The notes beneath the pieces are model-generated. The model searched no databases and was not told the origin of the DNA. It saw nothing but the letters and a program-made list of their open reading frames with translations. Of a stretch of 47,822 nucleotides of DNA, positions 21,616 to 32,751 are shown piece by piece. Made by a program: the position numbers and the translations under genes. The first letter of the stretch is position 1, and every line of letters starts with the position of its first letter. The stretch spans positions 256,680 through 304,501 of the forward strand of contig BFEA01000974.1 in assembly GCA_003427395.1 (NCBI GenBank). The letters are read 5' to 3'. The stretch is from Chara braunii (taxonomy: Eukaryota; Streptophyta; Charophyceae; Charales; Characeae).

Positions 21616-21965
21616 CTTGGGACTTCAGCCCCCCAAGACGTTGGTTCGAGTGCGGGTCTAATAGAGGCGTGTAACCGCGAGTGCCCCCTATGCTACAGGG
21701 AAAGAAAAACACCCTCAGCTGATCCACCTCTGCGATCGCAACTGATGAGCTTTCGTATTGTGGACGGGTAGCTCAACGGGGATACGTCCACCGAAGGAAG
21801 GTGACACGTTGACCCTATCCTGTTGTATGGGATTGCGAGATGTACGGCTGGCGCACTTGGGCGGAGTCGCTTGCGGAAGCTCCTTGTGTATCACGAGTTT
21901 AGATCAACTCCTGCGTGACGCGGTCGGGAGGGTCCCGCACTGCGAGGGACCGATGCGCTCGACAT
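21575..21965 (+). repeat. End block of copy B (centre of inverted repeat)
   Basis: Homologous to 7722-8150: GTCGACCGACGACGAG, the CTATGCTACAG stretch, GTAGCTCAACGGGGATACG, GCTGGCGCACTTGG, and a terminus GATGCGCTCGACAT. From 21616 to 21965 it is the unpaired centre of the inverted repeat. Copy C begins at 21966 with CGCGACTCGTCGTCGG, the reverse complement of 21600-21615. Confidence 0.6.
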
Positions 21966-23344
21966 CGCGACTCGTCGTCGGTCGACCAGGACGCATCCCA
22001 CTCACCTCACGTTATACCACACTTAAGACATAAAAATAAAACACACACACACACATGCGAAACGACACGAAAACAAAGCACACCAGAACACTCCTAGTCC
22101 CTTTTGTAGACATTCTATAACATTCCGACGCGAAAAATCGGAAAGACGTCATGCGCGAGACTTAGTATAAAACCGTAAGGACGCAGGACCTTCTCATATC
22201 GACTACCAATGAATGCATACGCAAGCAGTCGCGATGATGGCGTACTATGTAGTGCCGATATTCAAGCAGTCCCTTGTGGATCTAAGTACCGCTTATGACA
22301 TTCAAGTGTCAGTCTCGAAGTATCGTGAAGGTCAAACCCTTCATGATATTGCACAGCTGAAGGAACAGTTGTTCAGCCCCCGCGGCACCTCCGACCCTTA
22401 GGTTGAGTGTCTCGGTGGTAGGGCAAATAGGCTCTGCGTGAAGGGTGATCCCTTCCGCGCGGAGTCTAGGACCTGGGGTGTCCTGGACAAGGACCTCGAA
22501 TCCAGGCCCAAGACCAACGTCCGACCAAAAAACTTTAAGAAGCAAAACGGTGAAAAGAAGGAAGTTTTCCTTCTCTTTCAATCACAACCCCAATTAAACC
22601 TTAAGCGCGGGAACTATAGGCTGCGAGAACACTCAATAATATATAAAATAAAGGGTTGTTATACGAGATTATCACTTCTCACAATCACAGTGGGATCTTC
22701 CTTATCCGTATATATATATATGTTTGTAGGCAAGTAAAAAATCCAGAGTCCGAACCACCAACATACATGCATTCATATCAAAGATTCACCCGAAAGGTCC
22801 ATGCATTACACAGGGTCAACTTCAACCTTCTCTTTAGTCATATCCCCTTGCTTTAGCGATGCAAGCCCCAGTTGTTGCCCAACCTTCCAAAATAAATACT
22901 CAGTACCCTAGTTAAATGACCATTCAATAAAAGTCCGGGTGGAACCTTAATAAAACAAAGAAAAACACCAGGGGTAAAACCTTTTAGGTTGGGTGACGAG
23001 AATGGATTGGAGTTGAGTCGTAAACCGACGAACCAGCAACCGATCTGTTATCAGTGATAACAGAAGAGGATCCTCATGGGATCAAGCTGAATCTAGCCCA
23101 AATCCTGAATCAAACGTCCAAAGAGGGTTTGTATCATAAGACAAGTCAATGACCAAGCTAAATCATCAGTGTATGAAGAATAAATCTCCACAACACATTC
23201 TTACTCAAAACTATCTGCCAACTAAGTCTAAGTCTATCCTTAAGTCAGTGTCCAAAGAAAAGGAAGACCTTTGGCAGAATCTCCCCCATAGAGAGTGGAT
23301 TGTCGGTATCGCCACCTGTCAAAATGTAATCCATCTGCTCTAAA

Positions 23345-23900
23345 CTCAAAAATTTTCGGCAGTGCTTCCCGTAGGAAAAATGTATTTTCAGGATTTATAA
23401 TATAGCTTAAATATGAAAACTGAAAGAATATTTAACTCTAGAATCAAATTTTGTCCAACTCCCTGAATTAGTAAAAATTTGGGCAGCATCTCCTTTAGAA
23501 AAGAAGACTTCCCAAATTTATACTAAGTCAGATAAAAACTCAAAGTAAGACTTTAGAGTTCAGGCAAGACAAAATTTAACTAACTTCTTGGATTTGTAAA
23601 AATTTCGGCAACGCTATTCGTAGAGAAAGTAGCTTTCCAAAATTTATACAAAGCTAAGTCTAAAATCTAGAAATAACTTCGACTTCCGAAAGTCCAATTT
23701 TGTATAACTCCCTGAATTAGCAAAATTTTGGGCAGCACTGCCTTTAGAAAATGAGACTTTCCAGATTTTTACTAAGCCATATAAAATTTAGACGAGCTGA
23801 ACTTTGAAAAGTCAAAATCTGACTAACTTCTTGGTTTTGTAAAAATTTGGGCAGCGCTTCCCGTAGAGAAAGTAGCTTACCAAGATGTATACAAGACCAA
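23345..23900 (-). repeat. ~122-bp subrepeats, about five units
   Basis: AAAATTTNGGCAGCGCTTCC followed by CGTAG(A/G)(G/A)AAA recurs near 23349, 23474, 23599, 23722 and 23842 with period ~120-125 bp. Each is followed by TTTCCAAAATTTATACNAAG-like sequence. Copy B has only about two or three recognisable units in the matching part (19965-20235), so the arm lengths differ partly through unit number. Confidence 0.75.
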
Positions 23901-24186
23901 GTATAACAAAAGATCTCATAAAATGCGAGAATTGACCCAAGTGAAAAAAAGTTAGCTCATAAAATGCAGGAATTGAACTAACTCCTATGGCTGTAGCACG
24001 TGGCGAGCATCCAAAGCAACTACCTATCAAACTGAAACTCAGGCTAAGTAGTGATCTCACTCAACCACACGCAAGGCCAAACCATAATGATAAGTACTCT
24101 CACCAACCCCAAGTTAACCTTGTCAGACAATAGTTCGTTGTCTTTCAATGATTTATTTTTTATAGCCAACTTAATATAAGGTGTAA

Positions 24187-24930
24187 AGCTAGACCATCCA
24201 ATCTTAGGGAAACCTGTCTAGCTGAGCTATTGAGTATTCATCAACACAGTGCACTACAACTTTTCTCTTCTTTGGGCATATGACTAGGCTATCCAACCTA
24301 GTCGCCCTGAACTGTTTAAGTATCCAATATATATATAATTGTCTGCATTTAGTCCTTTAAGGTAACATATGACTGAACCGATCATCCTAGATCAAGCTTC
24401 AGCCTGCCGCTTCTTACCACAAGTTTATTATTAATTCATACTCTCTTCATTTGATAATAAGCTATAGTCAGACCATCCAGTCTTATGGAAAAATGTCTGA
24501 CTAAATTGTTCATAAATAAAATAATGTAAAAGTATAAATAAATATATTCATTTGGTTTCAGCATGTGTGTGGCTCCAGACCAGACCACCCAATCTTATGG
24601 GAACCTGTCCAGTCCTTCGCCTGAATTCCCCTCAGAACGAAACAAAAGAAAGTCAGAGTCATCCAATCTTATAGAACATGCTCAACTCTCTTTCAGAAAC
24701 CAATAAAACATAAGAAAACCCAAAGAAAACAAGGCAACCAAGCCATCCAATCTTTTATGGAAAAATGCTTGGTCCCTGAAAGTCAAACAGAAGCAGCTGT
24801 CGCAAGTCAAAGCAACCAGACCACCCAATCTTATGGGAACCTGTCTGGTCCTTTAGGCAATCGAAAATAAACATATCCCTGGACCCTCCAATCTTATGGA
24901 GACTCTCCCAACCTTTGGTTGATCCAATCA
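24187..24930 (-). repeat. Hairpin array of copy C
   Basis: Plus-strand coordinates of the stems: AGCTAGAC/GTCTAGCT (24187-24223), GACTAGG/CCTAGTC (24282-24303), TAGTCAGAC/GTCTGACTA (24465-24503), ACCAGAC/GTCCAGT with two G-U pairs when read on the minus strand (24579-24613), ACCAAGC/GCTTGGT (24737-24773), ACCAGAC/GTCTGGT (24815-24849), and an apical CTCCA/TGGAG at ~24886-24906. Loops carry the reverse complement of CATAAGATTGG, except the short-loop hairpin at 24282-24303. Each hairpin matches one of copy B's in order. At several positions both arms changed together, or pairing improved relative to B. Confidence 0.75.
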
Positions 24931-25282
24931 AACACAAGCAATACAACCTTCCTCCCACCTTTCCCCCAGATGCAACCCCTTTTCACAATCTTCTTTCAGT
25001 CAAACAACAAAATTGAAACTGAGTTTTACACAAACATTCCTTTACTTAAGTCTGGTTTGTGTCCTGAAAGTCAAACCTAAAATCAAAGTAGGGATGAAGA
25101 CAATATACTCAATCAAAACGTAGAAGGATGTACAAATAAGGTTATAACTGGGTTTATAGAGGGGAAGCAATGGTTACCTCTTAGTTCCCTGCCTCCAGAA
25201 CTCCTCCCGAGTTCCGGTAGAGCTCCCGCAATCGGTGGGCTGATTCCGCACAGAGTCTTGTTGTGGTCCTACGGGTTGCAAT

Positions 25283-25442
25283 CTCGCATGCCGCCTTCCT
25301 CTCGTAACCAGGATTAGCTTTAGATTAAGAAGGGTAGAAGATAAGGGGTTTCAGACGCTCGAGATACAAGAGCGGGACAAGTCAACTCCCAGGAGAAGGC
25401 TTGGAAACCTTCACGCGCCTGAGGGCCCGGCAATGATGGCCA
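25283..25442 (-). other. Border block with primer-site-like sequence, copy C
   Basis: Minus-strand counterpart of 4181-4345 and 14381-14535. It runs from GGCCATCATTGCCGGGCCCT through CTAATCC to TGGTTACGAGAGGAAGG (25310 down to 25294), then GGCGGCATGCGAGATTGCAACCCG in two pieces. The T-G-G start after the long repeat is retained in copies A and C but not in D (TGTTCAGAG). Confidence 0.45.
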
Positions 25443-28300
25443 AAAATGCTCAGCACACTTGGTCAACTGAAGCCAAACTATCAGTTTGTTGACTCTCTGA
25501 CAACCTTCCAACTTACCGAAAGCCTCCTCTCTTTCTCTATTGCCTCCACAAAACTCATGACCAAGTGTTTGGTTATAGGTGGGTTGGCACTCTCATGGCC
25601 GGCTCATAACTCGCCTCACACCCTTCCTGTCAGCCGTGAACAGCGTACCGGCTTGTAAGTAAGTCTTTTAAGATCTCGCGGCTCGGTCCCTCTCGTGGCC
25701 GGCTCACAACTCGCCTCACACCCTTCCTGTCAGCCGTGAACAGCGTACCGGCTTGTAAGTAAGTCTTTTAAGATCTCGCGGCTCGGTCCCTTGCTGCCCC
25801 GATCAGCGAGATGCGCATTCCACCGATCAACCTGTCCTGTAGCTAGGTCGTACAATGGTATAAACAATCCTTTAATAAAAGGTGAACCTACAACTTGCAG
25901 ATAGCCCCCAATCACTATGTTTAATACAGTGAGCAGCGCTCCTACCTGCAGGTAGGTGTGCCTTCTTGCTTCTTGCCGACCTCACTAATTACTTAAGTAT
26001 GAACCGAAATAGGTCCGTTTCAGATGACAAAAATGTGCACTGCCCAGTCCGTTACTCGACGCACTCAACTGTTTCGACTGTGCCGTACACTCAACCACAC
26101 TTAACTTTGCTTTGCAGCTTGACTCTCTATCTGCCTCGCTCCACCACTCCTCTGAGGTAAGTGCCCGCTTCCCCTTCACTCTCTCCCTTACATTCCAGTT
26201 AACCCTTTCGACTAGGTTCGCTAAATCCTGTCAGCCCAATGAAGACAAGCAGACCACAGGCAGAGATGCTTACCCCTATACTACAATGACTCTTACTTGG
26301 AGGTATGACAAGCAACCGCAGGGTCTCGAAGACAGGTGTGTAGAGCAGCACCGCCGCCCAACGCAAAAGGACCTTCGAGCAAACTCCCGGTTGCGCACGA
26401 CCCCCTTCTCTAATGGTCCGGACCAGCACTCCGACTAGGTAAGTACTTACGTCCTTACAGTATGCAAACGAACACCTCAATCTAAGTTACAATCACCACC
26501 TCGACCATTAGAGCCTTTCTTCACCAACGGTTTTGCCACTCTCGCGCACCCTCCTATACCTCGTAGATTCCTGCCCGTACAACGGGACAAGTTCGTTCAC
26601 AGGTACGTGTCTGCTCCTCCCCTTTTTCTTTCGTCTCTCGTTTCTACCTACGCCTGTCTCGTCATTATCCCCCGCTTTCTTTCTTAGCCTCGCGCAGCCC
26701 TTACAATCGATACCGGTTCCATTCGGCATGAAATCCGACATCGCCATTAGCTTCGCCTCGTCTCTAAACCCCATAATCAACACTTTACTTGCTCGATTCC
26801 GTCAGGAGACGAGCAAAATATCTTCTTTCACCTCATCGCATTCTCTTTCTCTCTACACCTCTACGCAATGCCTTTCCTATCTAACTTTACTCGTACTCGT
26901 CTAACTCCGAATCTGACTATGTATTTGGGGTCGCCATGACCCAAAACCTGCGTTTCGGGTCTCTCCCCGCCCGTTTTCAACGAGAAACCGGTGAGATCGA
27001 CATCTTCTACCTCATCGCGATCTCAGCGCAACTCATTCTTCCTCTATCATCTATCTGCATATTCGGATTCGCCTACCTCAAAAACCCCGACCTCAGTTCT
27101 TACCTCGCTCGAGGTCATTAAAGATCGAGCGCGCTACACATCTTTGACTGCGCCTTGCCTTCTCTCCGCCTACGCCATCTTTGTCTTCGTCTGCATGCAT
27201 CCGGCACCGCTTCGCGTCCGCGTTCATTCTTTCTTCAACTTCCTCTGCCCCACCTCCCTTCTCTTTCCACCTAGTCTCGGTAAGTGCCACACTGAGCGCT
27301 AACCCAGCCACTGTATAGGCCGCTAATTGAAATATCACAGTAGGACGATGATCATAGAATTCGAAGTCTGCTAAAAAGAGCAAAACATCTTTTCCAGCCG
27401 AATTGATCCGCCTGACAACGGATGGTGCTGAGATGCGCAACCTACTCTTGACTGCCTTGGCTTACCCCGACTTCCTCAAAGAATGGGAGGGCGCGGGTCT
27501 GCTACCAAGCCTAAAGCGTCCACCTAGGTAAAAACGGGCCCAGTGCAGATCTTGGTAGCAGCATCGAATTGTTCAAATGACCCGCGACCTCCTTCCTAGC
27601 GCCTCCTTATGCGGGCTAGTTTACTGTTATCGCGGGATCCAGCGGAATGCTCACACTCGAACCTCTCACAGCAGGTCGCGGTCGGCAGCCGTACACCCAC
27701 AATGGCACAGGCCACTCAGGCACTTTCGCCTCAAGAGCTATCGCCCACCAACTCGCATGCTCGTTGACCACCAACGGTTCACCTCCCCGAGTTGGGTAGG
27801 ATAGAGAAATTTTTCTCGGCACACCGAACACGTGGGGCCCGTAGGTCAACTAAAGAAGACATGTGCTTAAGGTCCTCGACTGCCATGACGGCCGGTTTCA
27901 ATCGCTCCCCACCGCAAGGAACCCGAACAGGCCCGCGGAAAGAGGCGTGTGCTCAAAGCCCTCAATCGTCACGACGACCTCTAAATCCTGCATCGCGTCT
28001 GAGTCAAAGAACGCCAGATCATAAAAATAATACTACAATAAATGAATAAGGTATTTAGAAACTTTTAACCGCGCGAAGACAACGAACGAGGAAAAAAGGA
28101 GTTACTAAAACCGTTCCCCGGCCTCTGACGTCAAAACCAAGGGGGGATAGCCCCACCGGCCCTCGACCCCATGGTCCCTTCGCTCTGCTCCAATGCTCCC
28201 GCTCTACCGCTCGTTGGCCTAGACCCCTGCACATCCTGGTTGAAAGTCTGACACCGTAACCAATAGTCCTGGGCCCAAGGCTGAGCCTATCACTAGCAGA
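25443..28300 (-). repeat. Long 5' repeat of hairpin-array element, copy C
   Basis: On the minus strand this carries the same subrepeats as the 5' repeats of A and D: hairpins GCTCG...CGAGC (~26793-26815) and CGCTCGA/TCGAGCG (~27104-27131), GTTTTTGAGGTAGGCGAATC (~27065-27090), and GTTAGA...GAGAGAAAGAG. Its right limit is unclear; the family signal fades by ~28300. Plus-strand open frames here (for example 26533-26904) are pyrimidine-rich readings with no domain signal. No gene is called. Confidence 0.45.
25591..25790 (+). repeat. Exact 100-bp tandem duplication
   Basis: TCTCATGGCCGGCTCATAAC... (25591-25690) is repeated as TCTCGTGGCCGGCTCACAAC... (25691-25790). I see only two differences. The high identity means a recent duplication inside the long 5' repeat of copy C. 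Confidence 0.95.
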
Positions 28301-29159
28301 CACCTATATAAGTCGATGCCACCCGACGCGCGGGTCTACCGAAACATTCCAAAGTCACACTGTTATCAATGTCGTTCTCCGTACGTACGCACATGTCACG
28401 CTCAAGCATTCCAATCATTAAACAACATTTTAATCCTAATTTAATCAGAAATAAAAACTTGGTCGGCAACTACACAAGCTTTTCAATCATCAACTAATAA
28501 AAGGATCACGTGCACCTCAGTCTCCACACCCACACACTCTCTGTTCTAGTCAACCATCTAGTCAGCGTAACAAACACACTCAACCGCGACCAGCGTGGTA
28601 TATTCAAATTTTAAATCAAAACTGTTTCCTGCCACCTACAAAAACCAGGGCGGATACCCTTGTAAGGGTATTCGCACCGACAGCGTCATAGCCAGCCCCC
28701 ATAGCCAGGCATGGCTTGGACATAGCCAGTGGAGGTGGTGGTGGTCTTCGTGTACGAGGGGGAAGAAGTGGGTGAGAAAGACTAGGAGAGAGAGAGAGCG
28801 ATGAGGTTGATGATGTGAGGGCATGTACCTGGTCTTGGCGATGGTCGACAAGGGTCGACATCTTCATGTACTTCGGTTCTGCTGCTGACGTCAACAGAAT
28901 GCATTGTCAATTCGTAGGGTGCTAGTAAGCTGTGTGATGGTAGTTTGGGCGCTGAGCACCAGAGTATGCTTTCATTGACATCTGGATTTAGTGCTTTGTT
29001 TCTCCGTTGGTGGAATATCAATGCATTACTGTTTTCTGGACTGCGTTTGGACTTGCTAGCTTTCAATGTGATTTCGCACTTGGGATTTCTGTCATTTTGC
29101 TATTGATCATTTTCCTTGCACAAATAACAAAGTCGCTAGGGCCGGTAATGGTGAAATCG
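28301..29159. other. Unassigned region with (CCATAGCC)-type repeat fragments
   Basis: No gene found. GATACCCTT/AAGGGTATT forms a tight hairpin with loop GT near 28655-28675. CATAGCC recurs three times at 28685-28730, resembling the CCATAGCC-rich LTRs elsewhere in the window. A GA-rich stretch lies at ~28780-28800. Confidence 0.4.
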
Positions 29160-29176
29160 AACCAGCTTCGATACCG
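29160..29176 (-). other. Primer-binding site, initiator-Met type (decayed)
   Basis: Read on the minus strand: CGGTATCGAAGCTGGTT, one substitution away from the TGG start expected of a PBS. It lies 3 bp inside the LTR at 29180-30249 and matches the PBS at 44697-44713. This means the sequence below 29160 was the internal side of that element. Confidence 0.7.
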
Positions 29177-29179
29177 AAT

Positions 29180-30249
29180 TGCAAGGAATATGAGCGAGAG
29201 CGATAGGCAGAAATCCAACTTGCAAAATCACGCTGAAGTCCAGACAGTCATGTACCAAGCAGAAAGCACAATGCACCAAGATACCATCCGAAGAAAGAGC
29301 AATACAATGAACTTGAATGTCAATGCCGACCCTCTCTGGCCACACCATCATTATCCAATGTCGCTCCTACTGTCTGGCGCCCATCGAAAAGCCTACACTT
29401 CTCAGCCTATCTATCCTATCTACACTCATGAAACAGGATCACTTCGACGTTGAAGACCAATGTACGTGACGTCAACACCAATGCAGACAGCCAGCATACA
29501 CAGGTTCGCTAAGACCACCATCGCCATCACCTGCCACCGCATGCACGGCCCGACTATGGCCGCCGTGCGCCCGCTGCCACCGCAGCACCCTCTCACCTCT
29601 CGGCGCCCGCGTGCGCCCTGGCCGGCTAGCACTATTGCAGGACCGCTTGGTTATGCAGCAGCATGGCCGCTATGCCTGCCTATGCCAGAATGTCCCTGCC
29701 TGGGCCGGGCACTTTCCTTTATGGAAAGTGCGGCCCTGTGTTTGGCTGCGGGGGCCTGGCTGGGCAAGTTTCCAGTAGCTTCCAGTCGGGCCCCAGTGTC
29801 TGCGCACAGGCCCACCTTTGCTGTTACAGGCTTGGGCCGTTTACAGTTCGGCACGTCCAGGCAGCCCGCAAGGCTCCAAGTGTTTGCCACATTCTCATTG
29901 GCTCGCGGTGGACGTGTGACGACAATGCTGCATTCTCATTGGCCCGTGCCCAGTCTGTGATGTGTCGTCCTCCCACTGCCTGTGCCCAGGGCGCAACCGC
30001 CTGAGCCCTGGGCTCAACTGTACAGTGCAGCTGTTGCTTCTGGAAGGAGCCTCCGAAGGCTCACGTTGCTCGGTAACCAACTGGCGTGCTGCAACTGTCT
30101 GATTCCCCACATATAGAACATGTCGAAAACAGGCCCTGAGTAGATATTCAGGCCCGCCTTCTATTAGGGCGGGCAAGAGGCTTGCTGGGGGCCGCAGCCC
30201 AGAACATTTGCATGCCCGAGAAGGGCCTCACGAGGGCTCATTCCTCACA
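29180..30249 (-). mobile_element. LTR A (minus orientation), 1070 bp, internally shortened
   Basis: On the plus strand it runs TGCAAGGAATATGAGC...CATTCCTCACA, giving TG...CA ends with imperfect terminal inverted repeats (TGTGAGGAAT against TGCAAGGAAT). Both outer parts match LTR B (44717-46690), for example GACGTCAACACCAATGC and CGTGTGACGACAATGCTGC. It lacks the ~950 bp of LTR B that carry the candidate TATA box. The 166-residue frame at 29460-29960 lies wholly within the LTR and is not called. Confidence 0.75.
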
Positions 30250-30991
30250 TATATGTGCAAGTGTGTCGCTTCTGCGGCAGACGGGTGTGTGGGCACTTGG
30301 TGCTTAACCACACAAACTTGGCCAACCTTGTATCTCTTACTATCTCGCGTGTCTATACTTCTTGTGTTCTGTGATTGTTTATGATGAATTATGGACTGGA
30401 ATGAGAGAGAGAATTCAGGGTTTTGAAAAACACACCCCAAATAAAAGAATAAACAAGAGATTGTAAACTTCTGATGCACCTGTAAGTCTGCCAGTCAATT
30501 AGCTGGGTACTTGAGGCCCCAGGCCTTGGAAGTGCTCCAAGAAGGCAGCTCGTCATAAATGAAGGCAGGCCCTAAGTGAAGGCCCGCCTGAGAAGTACTG
30601 GATCGACTTGGAGCCCAGGTAACCACCCCACAGGTCTTGTTCGAATACCGGGCAGGGTAGTTACATGGGCTGGGATGCAAGCTGAGACCTGGGCTGGTAG
30701 GGGGTGCTGTGCGCAGTGGAAGAGAAAAGAGAGGAGGCTGGGCAGGCAAGCACTTTGGGAGAGTGGCAGCATGCAGCAGTGCTGTAGCAGCGTGTGCATG
30801 GAGCAAGCCCCCTGGAAGGAAGGCAGTAGAGCGGTAGCTGCGTGGCCTGCGCCTGTGCGCCTGTCATAGTGGGAGGCAGTGCAGTGAAATGCTAGCGGGT
30901 GGTGGTGAAGGAGGAGGTCAGGGAAAGGGGATTGCTTTGGGTACAAGCGGGTACTTGGTGTTGGCCGAGGTGCACTTCATGTGATCAGATG
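30250..30991. other. Unassigned region
   Basis: No gene supported. The sequence is CTGGG/GCAG-rich between 30600 and 30900, and the frames on both strands there are compositional. Confidence 0.4.
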
Positions 30992-31510
30992 CTTCAGTGA
31001 CGTCCAGTGAGGGAAGAGTGGGAAGGAGGGAGTAGGCTAGTGTGTCTCGTTTTGAGTAGGAGAGTAGTATAGGTGGACACATCGTAGTACGACTACTACA
31101 TTGTTATTGTATCGAGTGTTCGAGATACAGAGGACTTTCATTGTCAAGAAACTTCAGTGTTCAGTGTGTTCTTAAACCACCAGTATGTTTGATCCGTCCC
31201 TTGCCGAACCTGGAAACGCCCTGCGCGCCAATGAACTTGAGTGGGCCTTCTTCAGTGACGTCCAGCGAGGGAAGAGTGGGAAGAAGGAGGGAGTAGGCTA
31301 GTGTGTCTCGTTTTGAGTAGGAGAGTAGTATAGGTGGACACATCGTAGTATGACTACTACGTTGTCATTGTATCGAGTGTTCGAGATGCAGAGGACTTTC
31401 ATTGTCAAGAGACTTCAGTGTTCAGTGTGTTCTTAAACCACCAGTATGTTTGACCCGTCCCTTGCCGAACCTGGAAACGCCCTGCGCCCCAACGAACTTG
31501 AGTGGGCCTT
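30992..31510 (+). repeat. ~258-bp tandem duplication
   Basis: CTTCAGTGACGTCCAGTGAG begins unit 1 at 30992 and CTTCAGTGACGTCCAGCGAG begins unit 2 at 31250. Both continue through GTAGTATAGGTGGACACATC, TGTATCGAGTGTTCGAGAT and TTCTTAAACCACCAGTATG to GTGGGCCTTCTT. Differences are few (one 3-bp indel and scattered substitutions). A diverged piece of the unit's 3' part (AAACCACCAGTA...) recurs at 32545-32650. Confidence 0.9.
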
Positions 31511-32751
31511 CTTTTGGCTGGCGCTGCAAGCCATTTTGGTCCGGTAGGCCGACCCCTGAAGCTTGTGGCCTCATGCATGCCAGGTTGGGGAAAAATGATG
31601 TTCATTCATCCATTCATTCGTTCATTCATTCATTAATTGTTATTATATCAATTAACAAAGAGGAGGACCAATGTGAGGGATGATGGAGATGAAGTGAGGC
31701 GTGAGGAGACATTTGGCCAAAAAAAAAAAAAAAAAAGAGTTGGAGAAAAATGGCTGGCAAACATACTGGTGGTTTAATTTATTTTGCTCAGCATTATAAT
31801 TCTGCTTTCAACTCTGCTTACTGGTGATTGGCCTTCTCTGAGCTTTTACGTCTTGAAAATTTTATGTTCTCATTGGATGGTTCCTTGCACCTTTGGTACT
31901 GGAAGGGGTTCTCTTTCACTCGCCACTCGACCGGTGAGATAGGTCCTGTGGCGTCAGCGAGTGCATGCAGGCAGTGATTTCGCTCGCTGGTCAACTCAAG
32001 CGCTGCTTAGAGACTAGATGGGTGGAAGGTTCGTAGAATATGTACTAATGTGGTGAGAGTAGATTGGTGCTTGCCATTGCTTGAGTTAGTGCTGCCGATG
32101 AATTGAGGGTGGTTTCAGAGCTTTGACCGGTCATCAAATGGGGCATCAAAACAGTTGGTGAGAAAATCTGCGGTTGGGCCAACATCAAGCATCCCTCTAA
32201 CTGTATACCCTCCATTACTATTATTGCTGTGAGGAAAAACGTTTTACTTGAGAATCATCTCTTTGTGACTCATGTGCTGCTAATCTGCGGTTGGGGCAAC
32301 ATCAAGTACCCCTAACTGTATACCCTCCATCATCTAGCTCACGCATGGGAAGTGCCCTTGGTGGATGGAAGCACATGATGTGAGATTAGTTCACGCATGC
32401 ATGCTCAGATCACACCAAGCTTTAGCAGTGCGATTGAGAAAACCAGATTGGGTGGCCCACTGTCATGTTTGTGATGTTAAGTAATTCATGAGGGTATATT
32501 TGTTTGATGAGGAATGTTGGGAAGTCGTGCTGTTGCGACTCCTAAACCACCAGTACTTCCAGGGCACTTTCTTCCGGTGCTCCAAACACCCTGTGAGCCG
32601 AGCTTTGTCGAACTGCCAGCACAGCATTTTTTTTTTCTTTTGGCTGGCACCGCCAGCCATTGTGGTCCAGTATCCCCAGCTTTTTCAATGGGATCACAAT
32701 CCCTGTTTTCTTCTTCTCATCCTCGCAGCTCTTTTTTTTTTTCTTCTTTCG
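31511..32751. other. Repeat-bearing spacer
   Basis: No gene. It holds (ATTC)n at ~31606-31636, an A18 tract at 31719-31736, and a direct repeat: AATCTGCGGTTGGG-CAACATCAAG...CTGTATACCCTCCAT at 32165-32214 and 32282-32330 (period 117). A TTAAACCACCAGTA-type fragment lies at ~32545-32650. Confidence 0.6.

Larger units (their letters stand above)
21966..25284 (-). repeat. Copy C of hairpin-array element (right arm of inverted repeat)
   Basis: Read on the minus strand it follows copy B from GGATTGCAACCCG (25283) to CCGACGACGAGTCGCG (21966), but it lacks the end block. Landmarks are GGTCCTTGTCCAGGACACCC (inverted, ~22490), GTTGACCCTGTGTAATGCATG (inverted, ~22800-22820) and the hairpin array at 24187-24930. 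The arms differ by many substitutions and indels, so this is not an assembly mirror. Several short frames exist, but none is kept in copy A or B. Confidence 0.7.

Noticed and set aside
18559-25284. Mirror-image assembly artefact
   Set aside because: The arms differ by many substitutions, indels and subrepeat number, which an artefact would not show.
29460-29960. 166-codon frame on the plus strand
   Set aside because: Lies wholly inside LTR A and is not kept in LTR B.
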